From Candidatus Nanohaloarchaea archaeon (GTDB taxonomy: Archaea > Nanohalarchaeota > Nanosalinia > Nanosalinales > Nanosalinaceae), in NCBI GenBank assembly GCA_013343275.1, contig CP046106.1:310001-374000 (forward strand): 64,000 nucleotides of DNA, written 5' to 3'. A program made the position numbers and the translations under genes. This document shows, one piece after another, positions 7,109 through 14,910 of the stretch. The notes beneath the pieces are model-generated. The model was not told where the DNA came from and did no database searches. It saw nothing but the letters and a program-made list of their open reading frames with translations. How positions within the stretch are numbered: position 1 is the stretch's first letter; every line of letters begins with the position of its first letter.

Positions 7109-7996
7109 CTAGATCGGTTGCTGTAGGCCTTCTATCTCATCGCCTTCGTATGATCCTCCTACTACGTCTCCTTCTTTGCCTATCAGGCCGTTGCTGGAGA
7201 CCGTGTAGCTTCCTCCGGTTTCCTGGACTACTTCTGCGTCGGGGCCGAAGCTTCCGTAACGGAAATGTATTCTGCTGTCGCCGTACTGTTTTTCCTCTCC
7301 GTTGTGGCCGTCAAGGGAAGGCCCTCCGTTAAGTTCGACGTCTGAAGCTCTCAGAAGCCCCTCCAGGTCTGATACTACTTCTGATGCGTTTTCGAGGTTG
7401 GCGTGGATTGAGGCTGTGTTGAAGTTTTCTGCTCCGGCTCTGAACTGCTGTCGGCCGTGCTGCATGATGTTGTCTTTCTTGTAGTCGTCGACTTCCGGGT
7501 AGATGGTAATGAATTTTCCTTCCTGGCCGTCGCTCATTCCGGAGAGTTTCTCTGCGTCCTCAACTACTTTGTGGGCTACTCCTTCGTCCTGTAGGTAAGG
7601 TAGAACTGTTTCGGCTACGTCTCTTGCCTCTTCGGGATCTGCTGATACTCTTAGCTTCCAGCCCTGGTGTGGCAGATCGTTCTGGTGTACTGTTTTGTGG
7701 TCCTGGAAGACTCTGTCGGCGAAGTATTCCTCGTCTCCGGTCGTCAGGTCGTACCATTCCTGGTCTACGAGGTCTCTCATCCAGTGGTTTCCTTCCCTGT
7801 CCTCTACTCTTGGTACAGGTCTTCCTCCAGGCATGTCGCTTGGATAGACGCCTTCCTCTTTCATCATATCTATTTCCTGCTGTACTCTCTGCTCTATTTC
7901 GTCTCCGGAGTATTTTGTGCCTGATCCGGCGCTTACGAATACTTCGTCGCCGTCCAGGTTTTCCACCAGATCCTGCCAGTCATCAATCATACTCAT
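7109..7996 (-). CDS. Standalone lanthipeptide-synthetase (LanKC/LanL) lyase-type domain
   Basis: About 295 aa from the ATG at 7996, which has GGAGTGG just upstream; an earlier in-frame start would add 16 unlikely residues. Residues 113-251 follow the N-terminal domain of class III/IV lanthionine synthetases: QGWKLRVSADPEEA, GVAHKV, GKFITIYP (160-167), GP before a polar loop, and HFRYGSFG (245-251). In those enzymes this OspF/SpvC-like domain removes phosphate from phospho-Ser/Thr. The kinase and cyclase domains are absent. The usual K-x-H pair appears as K114-x-R116, so the general-acid His is replaced, while K143 at the expected base position remains. Its activity is therefore uncertain. It heads a two-gene unit. 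Confidence 0.65.
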   Translation of the reverse strand: MSMIDDWQDLVENLDGDEVFVSAGSGTKYSGDEIEQRVQQEIDMMKEEGVYPSDMPGGRPVPRVEDREGNHWMRDLVDQEWYDLTTGDEEYFADRVFQDHKTVHQNDLPHQGWKLRVSADPEEARDVAETVLPYLQDEGVAHKVVEDAEKLSGMSDGQEGKFITIYPEVDDYKKDNIMQHGRQQFRAGAENFNTASIHANLENASEVVSDLEGLLRASDVELNGGPSLDGHNGEEKQYGDSRIHFRYGSFGPDAEVVQETGGSYTVSSNGLIGKEGDVVGGSYEGDEIEGLQQPI

Positions 7997-8055
7997 TATA
8001 TACCACTCCAACCTTTTATTCTTTTTGTTATCTACCAGTAACAAACAATAGAGTG

Positions 8056-8240
8056 TCTGGTTTCAAAACCCATAGCGTGTTAACTGTTCGCCACTCATTA
8101 ACCACTGGCCCGGTAAATCTGGGCCACCAACCAATAGTCCTGCTGTTCATGCAGGGCGGGTCGGGCTTGGAAGACTCCCTGTTACAGGGTTTGAACAGTC
8201 ATTTTCTTGACTGTGACTCGCTCTTCGGCCCACCCTCTAC
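8056..8240 (+). ncRNA. Candidate structured RNA of unknown family
   Basis: This gap between two leftward genes holds unusually dense secondary structure: GGTTT/AAACC (8059-8070), a 7-bp stem around UAAAU (8107-8125), CCTGC/GCAGG (8139-8155), CCCTG/CAGGG (8177-8189) and ACAGTCA/TGACTGT (8194-8213). The last two are enclosed by a long helix pairing 8158-8174 with 8222-8235 (GGGT-C-GGGC plus GAAGA with TCTTC plus GCCCACCC). One stem has a G-U pair only on the plus strand, favouring that orientation. A T-rich run follows at 8239-8245. No match to SRP, RNase P or tRNA signatures was seen. Confidence 0.35.
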
Positions 8241-8281
8241 TTTTCTACACTTGAGAAAGCCAGTGAAGAAGAAAAAAGGAT

Positions 8282-9013
8282 TTAACGTGCTGCTCTCCCG
8301 GAACTCGCTCTCTCATCTCCTATCTTTCCTGCTGAATGATGCCTTTCTGCAGCTTCAAAGAAGTTCTCGAAGATCTTCAGAACCCTCTTTGCTCTATGGA
8401 AGTTAGCATCGTTAACCTCTCTCATCAACCGCTTTTTCTTCTCCTCGGGCATGTCCTTCGTCCTGATCGCTTTCTCCTTTATCGGCGGCGTCAGCTCAGG
8501 ATGGAACTGTACCCCGTAGACCGGTTTCTCAGTGTGTCGAATTCCCTGATTACATACTTCTGTCTCGGCTATTGACTCCAGCTCTTCCGGCATGTTGACG
8601 ACTTTGTCCTGGTGAGTGTTGAACGGGTACTCCACAGAGTCAAGGCCCTCGAAGATCTCGCTGTCCTCGAACTCTACAGGCCTGTAACCTACCTCGTAGT
8701 TATCCATCTGCACCACGTCAGCACCCATTGCTTTCGCTATTATCTGGTGTCCAAAGCAGAGGCCTAGCACCGGCACATCGTTCTCTATGTACTCCTCTGT
8801 CTTCCGTACAAGTTCGTCTATCCATTCTTCATCCTCGTAGATCCCGGAGGTTGAGCCAGAGATAACCACTACTTCCGGATCCGCTGGGAACTCATGTTTC
8901 ATGGCCTTGTACTTCTTGATATCGTCGCCGAGAAGTTCGTTGAACCGGTTGCTGTATCTGGGCCATTCCAGGGTCGCATCTATAACTGCAACTTCCCTAT
9001 TGGATTCAAACAC
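8282..9013 (-). CDS. Class I glutamine amidotransferase (GMP synthase A-like)
   Basis: About 243 aa. The catalytic triad of class I amidotransferases is clear: the nucleophile C86 in GLCFGHQ, and H171 and E173 in GVQFHPE. The oxyanion-side segment ISGSTSGIYEDE precedes it. Such domains release ammonia from glutamine for a partner synthase; archaeal GMP synthase uses a separate subunit of this kind, but this protein is longer (usually ~190 aa) and the match to generic COG0518 proteins is as good. The GTG at 9013 is preferred because the 31 residues upstream to an ATG at 9106 do not look like family sequence. A C-terminal helical tail is family-atypical. Confidence 0.75.
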   Translation of the reverse strand: MFESNREVAVIDATLEWPRYSNRFNELLGDDIKKYKAMKHEFPADPEVVVISGSTSGIYEDEEWIDELVRKTEEYIENDVPVLGLCFGHQIIAKAMGADVVQMDNYEVGYRPVEFEDSEIFEGLDSVEYPFNTHQDKVVNMPEELESIAETEVCNQGIRHTEKPVYGVQFHPELTPPIKEKAIRTKDMPEEKKKRLMREVNDANFHRAKRVLKIFENFFEAAERHHSAGKIGDERASSGRAAR

Positions 9014-9280
9014 GAGAGAACACCGGAGAGCTGAAATGTTGAGAGGTTTTAGAAACTTTAGAACTGGTACTGTCAGGACTACTTGAATCTGTGTACCAGA
9101 ACGCATCCACCCTGTGCTACAGGATCACAACTGTATTTCATCTGTACCTCAAAATAAGGTGAAAATGCTTTAAGACTTTAATGGAGAGGGCTTCATACGT
9201 CATCTAGGCTTACTGTGTCGAGCTCTCCATTCTTCGCCTTCCGAGCCTTCGAAGCCACCTGGTTCTTCATAGACTTAATA

Positions 9281-9355
9281 TGCGGCCATCGGGATTTGAA
9301 CCCGAGTCTCGAGCTCGAGAAGCTCGAATGATTGGCCAGACTACACTATGGCCGC
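9281..9355 (-). tRNA. tRNA-Glu (anticodon CUC)
   Basis: The cloverleaf reads on the minus strand. The acceptor GCGGCCA pairs with TGGCCGC, the D arm is GTGTAGTCTGGCCAATCA as in archaeal tRNA-Glu, the anticodon stem CGAGC/GCTCG carries loop TTCTCGA (anticodon CTC), and the T arm is TCGGG TTCAAAT CCCGA. The discriminator is A. CCA is not encoded. Confidence 0.9.
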
Positions 9356-9396
9356 ATGTGTAGAGAAATGTTTGTAGGGTAATTTTCAAATACTGT

Positions 9397-9579
9397 TCAG
9401 TTTCTTCTCTTCTTCATTGCGTAGTTGATGATGGCATAGAGAACTATTACCCCGAAGGCAGTTTTGACTGCGCTGAAACCGTAAATTTTCTGTACCAGCG
9501 GCGGTACCACGAGAAGTCCTGCGAGTACTGCTGCGATCCCGAGCACTGTCAGGGCCTTTTCTCTGTCTAACTCCTGCAT
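9397..9579 (-). CDS. Small two-TM membrane protein
   Basis: A 60-aa protein with two hydrophobic helices (about residues 10-29, ALTVLGIAAVLAGLLVV, and 35-52, SAVKTAFGVIVLYAII) and a basic C-terminus KKRRN. No family is recognised. It lies just upstream of tRNA-Glu on the same strand. The clean hydrophobic pattern in this frame, and not in the overlapping frames, supports it as a real gene. Confidence 0.6.
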   Translation of the reverse strand: MQELDREKALTVLGIAAVLAGLLVVPPLVQKIYGFSAVKTAFGVIVLYAIINYAMKKRRN

Positions 9580-9677
9580 GTAGAACTTTTGGCCAGATGA
9601 GAGTTAAAAACACAGCACCAGACAGTAACAGTTTTTGTTACCGAATCGTTAAAAAATTGGTATGTGGCTGAGTGTAT

Positions 9678-10106
9678 ATGTTGACGGAAGCTGAAAGAGC
9701 AAAGTACGAGGAGCTCGAGGAAGGAAAATGGACCATGTCCGGCTACGGTCCAGGATCCGACCAAGTAGAGAGACTGACAGATCTACGGACAAAGATGTGG
9801 AAAGACCTGAGCATGGAAGAACTATTCCAGGAAGGAGACGTGGAAGTCGGAAAGTTCAACCGAAAAGATACTTACGCAGATGCAGGATATCAGGGCCACT
9901 TCAACGTAGAAATCAACCAGAACAACTGGGAGCAGTCCATGACATACAGACCTTCATTCAACCTCGACTACGAAGAACAGGTGCTCGAACTCGAAGCCAG
10001 AACAGATGAACCTGAAGTAGTTGATGAGGGCGAAACAGTAAAAGACATAAGAACTGCAGACAGCCTCAAAGACACTGTTTTCAACTATCTCGGTATTCAG
10101 AAGTAG
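9678..10106 (+). CDS. Unknown acidic soluble protein
   Basis: About 142 aa, acidic, with no membrane segment or cysteine. No family is recognised. The ATG at 9678 is favoured over the GTG at 9672 because a TATA-like TTAAAAA at about 9650-9656 would place transcription start almost on the ATG, consistent with a leaderless message. It is convergent with the small membrane protein gene at 10107-10361, with no spacer. Confidence 0.65.
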   Translation: MLTEAERAKYEELEEGKWTMSGYGPGSDQVERLTDLRTKMWKDLSMEELFQEGDVEVGKFNRKDTYADAGYQGHFNVEINQNNWEQSMTYRPSFNLDYEEQVLELEARTDEPEVVDEGETVKDIRTADSLKDTVFNYLGIQK

Positions 10107-10361
10107 CTACTCTGACTCTATCTCATCTATCCTTTCCTCAAGTTCTTCACGGCCTTCTTCATCAATCTTACCCCAGTAACCTACCAAGATTATCGACAGC
10201 AGAAAAATCAGGCCCCATGCTGCAGTGGCAGATTCTTTCGGAACATAAAGCTCGAAAAGCCCGCTGATCACACCCTCCAGAGAGAAAACAATGATAACAG
10301 GACCTACAACTTCCCTAGGCAGGAAGTAGTCAAAATAGGTCTTCAGCTTTTCTCTTTCCAT
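10107..10361 (-). CDS. Small membrane protein with acidic C-terminal helix
   Basis: An 84-aa protein starting at MEREKLK; a longer reading frame upstream would run into the tRNA gene and is rejected. Two hydrophobic helices (about 19-37, VVGPVIIVFSLEGVISGLF, and 46-62, AAWGLIFLLSIILVGYW) precede a charged amphipathic tail, EEGREELEERIDEIESE. No family is recognised. It lies 35 nt downstream of the intron-bearing tRNA gene on the same strand. Confidence 0.6.
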   Translation of the reverse strand: MEREKLKTYFDYFLPREVVGPVIIVFSLEGVISGLFELYVPKESATAAWGLIFLLSIILVGYWGKIDEEGREELEERIDEIESE

Positions 10362-10396
10362 ATTCAACAGTTCGGAGAGAAGAGAAAATAAACTTT

Positions 10397-10525
10397 TGGA
10401 CCACCCGGGGTTCGAACCCGGGACCGCCGCCTCTCTTCGAGGCCATCGCACTGGCGTGTTTCAGCAACGTTTTTCAGTACGAGGTCCGTATAAGGACGGT
10501 GCTCTAACCCCTGAGCTAGTGGTCC
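10397..10525 (-). tRNA. Intron-containing tRNA, best read as tRNA-Ile (UAU)
   Basis: The minus strand gives acceptor GGACCAC/GTGGTCC, D stem GCTC/GAGC with an AGGGGTTA loop, T arm CCGGG TTCGAAC CCCGG and discriminator A. The anticodon stem closes only after removing about 53 nt: CCGTC (27-31) pairs with GGCGG (39-43) in the 3' exon, leaving loop C-T-T-A-T-A plus A, i.e. anticodon TAT with the intron at the canonical 37/38 site. The intron contains a GTACTG/CAGTGC stem. CCA is not encoded. The splice sites are inferred and the bulge-helix-bulge pairing is imperfect, so the anticodon call is less certain than the tRNA call. Confidence 0.75.
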
Positions 10526-10638
10526 AAGACTCCTCTATTACATGCAGTTCCTGCGTAAATTAAAAAACCTTTACAGGCTCAGGCAAGTTTCCGGGCTAAA
10601 ATGTTTTATTTCAGAGGAAGAATTCCTTATTGTTATCT

Positions 10639-12069
10639 ATGAATGGTCTGCCTGTTGCCGGGGTTATAATCCTGCTGAACCTTCTTTGCGTATCCCTGAT
10701 AGTTAAGCGTAGCCGTTTTGAGTGGGAAAAACGGTTGAGAAAGCGTTTCGGGGTTGACAGGCACTGGTGGATTCCCTTAATTGCGTTATTTCTGTGCCTG
10801 GCTTTTTCAGTAGTAAGCTTTTCCAGCGTCAGGGCAGCTTTTCTGGAGAAGTTTGAGATCATTGTATTGATATTTGCTTTCGGCGTTATGGCAGAAGGCC
10901 TTCGTTCCTCTGGACTTTTCCAGCATCTAGCGTACCGTATCGTGGAGAAAGGAGATGGTAGCACTTCCCGGCTAATACTATACATGTTTGTACTGACTTC
11001 GGCAATAACATTCTTCACATCGAACGATATCGTTGTCTACGTTCTGACGCCTATAATTGTCTCGATCTGTTTCCAGGCTGGTATAAGGAATACGAAATTG
11101 ATCTTGCTCTCGCAGTTTATCGCTGCCAATACGCTTTCCATGGGGATGTTGATAGGTTCTCCAACAAACCTGATTATAGCCGAGTCCGTAGGCCTAGACT
11201 TCTTCTCCTACCTCCTGCTGATGATCGTTCCTGCCCTCATAGCATTTGGTTCCTCATTTGTACTGCTGAAGTTAACTGTCAAACTGCTTCAGAAAGGCAA
11301 ACTACCATTTTTCTCTGATTTAAAGTTTGAAGAAAGCTACTCTGTGCCGGAGGATAACCCTGAACCAAGATTTACCTCGCAGATGAGAGACTGGAGTATT
11401 ATATTCGGGTTCTTCGTAGCCCTTGTCGCCGTAGTTACCTTCAGGAACTTCTCCCTCCTATGGTGTTCGGTTCCAGCAATAACCATTTCTCTGTTCTACT
11501 GGCATCTATCCGAGAGACACGTAGACATACGAGAACCTCTTCAAAACCTGCCTTACGGGATTTTCTTCTTCGGCATGACTTTCTTCATATTCGCCGAACA
11601 GTTCGCAAGGACGGGTTTCGTGAACACTGATCTAGTGCCGTTTCTTCAGAACCTTTTCCACGGAAACCATGCAATAACCTCATTCACAGGAGTCTTCGCC
11701 TCCGGCATTACAGTCAACCTCTTCCTAGATCTACCTTCCGCAGCAATAATAGCAGAGATACTGCCAAAACTCGAGCTAGGAACAGTAACCGAACACATAC
11801 TAACACAGGCCACCCTAGTAGGGCTGAACATAGGAACCTACCTGACCTCCATCGGAGCTCTAGCAGGTCTGATCTGGTTTGACGAGATAAGGTTGCAGAG
11901 GACAAAAGAAGAGTCGCAGACGCCTGGCCTAGAGGAGGAAATGATATTCCCTGACCGTATAGACCTTCTGCGTTACGGCCTACTGCACTTCCTGTTCACA
12001 GGGATAATCTCCGCACTGTTTATCCTTGTGGAGGCAGGTCTGATAGGCATCCTCACGACAGCCCTCTGA
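10639..12069 (+). CDS. ArsB/NhaD-type ion transporter
   Basis: A ~476-aa polytopic membrane protein of the ion transporter superfamily. The two signature hairpin regions are visible: TSNDIVVYVLTPI near residue 130 and IGSPTNLIIAESVGLDF near 175, as in ArsB/NhaD/CitT proteins. About 11-12 hydrophobic helices are predicted. Members export arsenite or exchange Na+/H+ or dicarboxylates; the substrate cannot be fixed from sequence, though Na+/H+ exchange would suit a halophile. The ATG at 10639 is chosen over the TTG at 10630. It is a single gene with its own upstream region after the tRNA. Confidence 0.8.
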   Translation: MNGLPVAGVIILLNLLCVSLIVKRSRFEWEKRLRKRFGVDRHWWIPLIALFLCLAFSVVSFSSVRAAFLEKFEIIVLIFAFGVMAEGLRSSGLFQHLAYRIVEKGDGSTSRLILYMFVLTSAITFFTSNDIVVYVLTPIIVSICFQAGIRNTKLILLSQFIAANTLSMGMLIGSPTNLIIAESVGLDFFSYLLLMIVPALIAFGSSFVLLKLTVKLLQKGKLPFFSDLKFEESYSVPEDNPEPRFTSQMRDWSIIFGFFVALVAVVTFRNFSLLWCSVPAITISLFYWHLSERHVDIREPLQNLPYGIFFFGMTFFIFAEQFARTGFVNTDLVPFLQNLFHGNHAITSFTGVFASGITVNLFLDLPSAAIIAEILPKLELGTVTEHILTQATLVGLNIGTYLTSIGALAGLIWFDEIRLQRTKEESQTPGLEEEMIFPDRIDLLRYGLLHFLFTGIISALFILVEAGLIGILTTAL

Positions 12070-12167
12070 TCACTACTTTCGTACATTCTTTTTCTCCAGC
12101 CCTCATCAGGTTAATAAATCTTCTATGGAATAGGTTAGTTGTAACGTTCTAAAGGTGAGAATAATTA

Positions 12168-12878
12168 ATGCAGATGACTAATCCGAATCAGCAGCAGTAT
12201 GACCGTGGAATTACAACCTTCTCTCCAGACGGAAGGCTTTTCCAGGTTGAATACGCAAAAGAAGCAGTAAAGAAAGGCGCAACAGCTCTGGGAATCGTCT
12301 ACGACGAGGGAGTTGTTCTGGGAGCAACCAGAAGTACTCCAGAACTTCAGGTAAGGAACCCTGAGAAGGTTTTCAAGATCGACGACCATCTAGGTGTCGC
12401 AACCTCAGGTCTCGTAGCCGACGGCCGCACACTTGTTGAGGAAGCAAGGAACGAGGCCCAGAAGTACTTGATGACTTACAGCGAGGAGATCCCTACCAGC
12501 AACCTCTCCAAGTTCGTCGCCGATAGATGCCAGCAGTTTACACAGTACGGAGGCGTAAGGCCTTACGGACTGGCAACGATCGCAGGAGGAGTTAAGGACG
12601 GTAAGGCTGAAGTCTACCAGACAGATCCTTCCGGAACACTCAGCCAGTGGAATGCAATCGCAATTGGAAAAGGCGGCAGCGAAGCGAAAGAATACCTCCA
12701 GGAGAACTGGGAGGACGGACTTTCCCGTGAAGACGCTATTGAACTGGCACTCGCAGCACTGAAAGAGGGAGAAGACGACATCGAACTGAAGAATGTCGAA
12801 CTGGGAACTGTTGACGAAGAAAACAATTTCCAGAGAGTATCTCCTGACGAGCTCAGGGAAGAAGGCTTCGAACTTTAA
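12168..12878 (+). CDS. psmA: Proteasome subunit alpha
   Basis: A 236-aa protein with the alpha-type N-terminal gate sequence YDRGITTFSPDGRLFQVEYA near residues 11-30, followed by the core fold (KKGATALGI, CQQFTQYGGVRPYGLA). Alpha subunits form the outer rings of the 20S proteasome, gate substrate entry, and bind PAN or Cdc48 ATPases. Length and start are standard; AAAGGTGAG lies upstream of the ATG. It opens the conserved archaeal cluster proteasome-SBDS-exosome. The beta subunit is not in this window. Confidence 0.97.
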   Translation: MQMTNPNQQQYDRGITTFSPDGRLFQVEYAKEAVKKGATALGIVYDEGVVLGATRSTPELQVRNPEKVFKIDDHLGVATSGLVADGRTLVEEARNEAQKYLMTYSEEIPTSNLSKFVADRCQQFTQYGGVRPYGLATIAGGVKDGKAEVYQTDPSGTLSQWNAIAIGKGGSEAKEYLQENWEDGLSREDAIELALAALKEGEDDIELKNVELGTVDEENNFQRVSPDELREEGFEL

Positions 12879-12969
12879 GGCCTTCTCTCCTTTTGTACCC
12901 TATTTTTCTCTTGTTTCTATCTACAGAAATTGAAAAACTGTTTAAGAATAGCAGCTTATAGATATCTTT

Positions 12970-13650
12970 ATGGATACCTCTGATGCGATCAAAGTTCGTT
13001 ATGAAGACTACGAAATTCTGGTAGATCCTGACCTCGCCAAAGAGGCCAAGCTCGAAGGTAAAGAGCATGATATACAGAGGCTTCTTTTCGTCCAGGAAGT
13101 TTTCAAAGACGCCGACCAGGGTGAGAGAGCGTCGGCCGACGAACTGGAAAATGATTTCAACACACGCCAGGTGATGGAGGCTGCCGAGGAAATATTCGAG
13201 AAAGGAGAGATGCAGCTGACGACCGAACAGAAGAAAGAGATGAGAGAAGACAAGAGAAAACAGATAGTTAACATGATCGCAAGAAGGGCCATGGACCCGA
13301 AAACAGGCAACCCGCACCCACCGCAGAGGGTGGAGAACGCACTGGAGGAGGCAGGATTCCATGTAGATGCCATGGAAGACGTGGAAGAACAGTTCGACGA
13401 TGCAATTGAACAGATCAGACCTATCATACCAGTCTCACTGGATAAGAAAACTGTAGGTATCAAGATACCAAACGACAAAGCAGGAAAGGCCTACGACCTC
13501 CTGAAGAGAAAGGCCGACCTGAAAGACGAGCAATGGGGCAACGAGTACTTCATGGCCCGCATCCAGCTACCTGCCGGAGCACTCACGGAACTTATGGAAG
13601 AGCTGCAGGAGATGACCGGCGGCGAAGTCCAGATGACAGAAGAGGCCTAA
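12970..13650 (+). CDS. sdo1: Ribosome maturation protein Sdo1 (SBDS)
   Basis: A 226-aa protein with the three SBDS domains: the N-terminal FYSH domain (YEILVDPDLAKEAKLEG, QRLLFVQEVF), the central helical domain (RKQIVNMIARRAMDPKTGNPHPPQRVENAL) and the C-terminal ferredoxin-like domain. It acts in late 50S/60S maturation with EF-2-like GTPases. Its place after psmA and ahead of the exosome genes is the conserved archaeal arrangement. It is followed 5 nt later by the deacylase gene. Confidence 0.95.
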   Translation: MDTSDAIKVRYEDYEILVDPDLAKEAKLEGKEHDIQRLLFVQEVFKDADQGERASADELENDFNTRQVMEAAEEIFEKGEMQLTTEQKKEMREDKRKQIVNMIARRAMDPKTGNPHPPQRVENALEEAGFHVDAMEDVEEQFDDAIEQIRPIIPVSLDKKTVGIKIPNDKAGKAYDLLKRKADLKDEQWGNEYFMARIQLPAGALTELMEELQEMTGGEVQMTEEA

Positions 13651-13655
13651 AAATA

Positions 13656-14120
13656 ATGCATTCCAGCGCCGAGAGATTCGCAGACAAAGTTGAAGAGAAA
13701 TACGATTTCAGGCCTGAAATCAGGGAGTTCCCGGAAGGCACAAAAACTGCAGAGGACGCAGCAAATGCAATCAACTGTGAAGTAGGCCAGATAGTGAAAA
13801 GCCTGGTATTCGAATCAGAGAAAGGGCTTTACCTGGTTCTGTGCAGCGGGGATAACAGTGTTGACACAGATAAACTGGCGATGAGAACTAGTTCCGATTC
13901 AGTTGATATGGCCTCTCCGGATCAGGTGAAGGAGGTTACAGGCTGGAGCATCGGTGGAGTTCCTCCATTGCTCTCAGATCTCGAGGTATTCATGGATGAT
14001 ACGTTGCTCGACTACGATAAGGTTTGGGCGGCTGCTGGCACTCCTGAGGCCGTTTTCAGTATAGATCCTGAAAGGCTGAAGTCTCTGTCGGATGCCTCTG
14101 TTGAGACTTTTTTCGATTAG
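13656..14120 (+). CDS. YbaK/ProX-type aminoacyl-tRNA deacylase
   Basis: A 154-aa protein of the YbaK superfamily of trans-editing hydrolases that clear mischarged tRNA. Family features are GQIVKSLVFES near residues 42-52 (with the conserved Lys), the CSGDNSVDTDKLA stretch, GWSIGGVPP near 104-112 and DYDKVWAAAGTPEAVF near 127-142. The ATG at 13656 follows the sdo1 stop closely, so the longer in-frame extension back into sdo1 is not used. Which amino acid is edited cannot be told. It is probably co-transcribed with sdo1. Confidence 0.88.
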   Translation: MHSSAERFADKVEEKYDFRPEIREFPEGTKTAEDAANAINCEVGQIVKSLVFESEKGLYLVLCSGDNSVDTDKLAMRTSSDSVDMASPDQVKEVTGWSIGGVPPLLSDLEVFMDDTLLDYDKVWAAAGTPEAVFSIDPERLKSLSDASVETFFD

Positions 14121-14217
14121 AAACAGGTATTTAAAGATTGCAGGAGTTTTTCTATTTATAAAATCAGATTCTTTTGTGGAAAGTTGATAGAAGAATAAAA
14201 TTTGAGGTAATAAATTT

Positions 14218-14910
14218 ATGTCACGTGTAAAAGAAGACAATGACTTAGTTGTTCCTGGAGACGTCCTATACGACGGAAGCAACCTATATGCGAACCAGGG
14301 CACCTATGAAGAAAACGATAAAATCTATGCAGAAAGCGTTGGCGTTGTACGTTACAGCGACCAGGGTGTCGAAGTCGTCCCTATGTCAGGAAGATACATT
14401 CCTGAAGAAGGCGACGTAGTAATTGGAGAGATCTCTCGAGTAAGTTATTCTCGATGGACCGTTGACCTGAACTCTCCTTACGACGGCACACTCGGTATCA
14501 GCGACGCAACAGAAGAGTACGTTGACCTTGACGAAGACGACCTTACAGACTTCTACGATGTAGGAGATACAGTAGTTGTCAAGATTGACTCCGTAAGCGA
14601 GTCAATGGACGTCGACCTCTCAATGAAAGACCGCAGATGCAAGAAACTGCACGGCGGACGAGTAGTAGAGATCGCACCATCAAAGGTACCTCGTGTAATC
14701 GGAAAAGGAGGTACAATGGTACAGCAGGTTAACGACAAGACCGACTGCAACATAATCGTAGGCCAGAACGGTCAGGTATGGATCAAAGGCGAACATGCCA
14801 ACCTTGCAGCAAGAGCGATCAAGAAAATCGAAAGAGAAGCTCACACACAGGGCCTGACAGACAGAATAGCTGAATGGCTTGATGAACAGCTAGAAGAGGT
14901 GGATCAATAA
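14218..14910 (+). CDS. rrp4: Exosome RNA-binding subunit Rrp4
   Basis: A 230-aa protein with the Rrp4 order of domains: an N-terminal strand-rich domain (VVPGDVLYDG), an S1 domain (GDVVIGEISRV, WTVDLNSPYDGTL) and a C-terminal KH domain (IAPSKVPRVIGKGGTMVQQV with the GKGG loop). Rrp4 caps the Rrp41/Rrp42 hexamer and feeds RNA into it. It is the first exosome gene. Its TAA overlaps the ATG of a 16-codon ORF leading into rrp41. Confidence 0.97.
   Translation: MSRVKEDNDLVVPGDVLYDGSNLYANQGTYEENDKIYAESVGVVRYSDQGVEVVPMSGRYIPEEGDVVIGEISRVSYSRWTVDLNSPYDGTLGISDATEEYVDLDEDDLTDFYDVGDTVVVKIDSVSESMDVDLSMKDRRCKKLHGGRVVEIAPSKVPRVIGKGGTMVQQVNDKTDCNIIVGQNGQVWIKGEHANLAARAIKKIEREAHTQGLTDRIAEWLDEQLEEVDQ

Noticed and set aside
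8056-8240. SRP RNA or RNase P RNA identity for the structured gap
   Set aside because: The conserved SRP helix-8 loops and the RNase P CR-I/CR-IV/CR-V sequences could not be found on either strand.
7624-8406. Long rightward open frame across the LanKC-like gene, the structured gap and the amidotransferase end
   Set aside because: It is antisense to well-supported genes, is rich in Leu/Arg/Ser as expected of a shadow frame, and covers the hairpin region.
9014-9106. Upstream extension of the glutamine amidotransferase to an ATG at 9106
   Set aside because: The added 31 residues do not resemble the family, which starts near the VAVIDAT strand.
9193-9270. A 25-codon leftward ORF (basic, ending LDTVSLDDV) just 3' of tRNA-Glu
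   Set aside because: Too short, no recognisable family, no clear ribosome site; kept out of the feature list although a tiny basic protein cannot be excluded.
10362-10451. N-terminal extension of the small membrane protein at 10107-10361
   Set aside because: The extension is the 3' part of the tRNA gene; the internal ATG at 10361 is the natural start.
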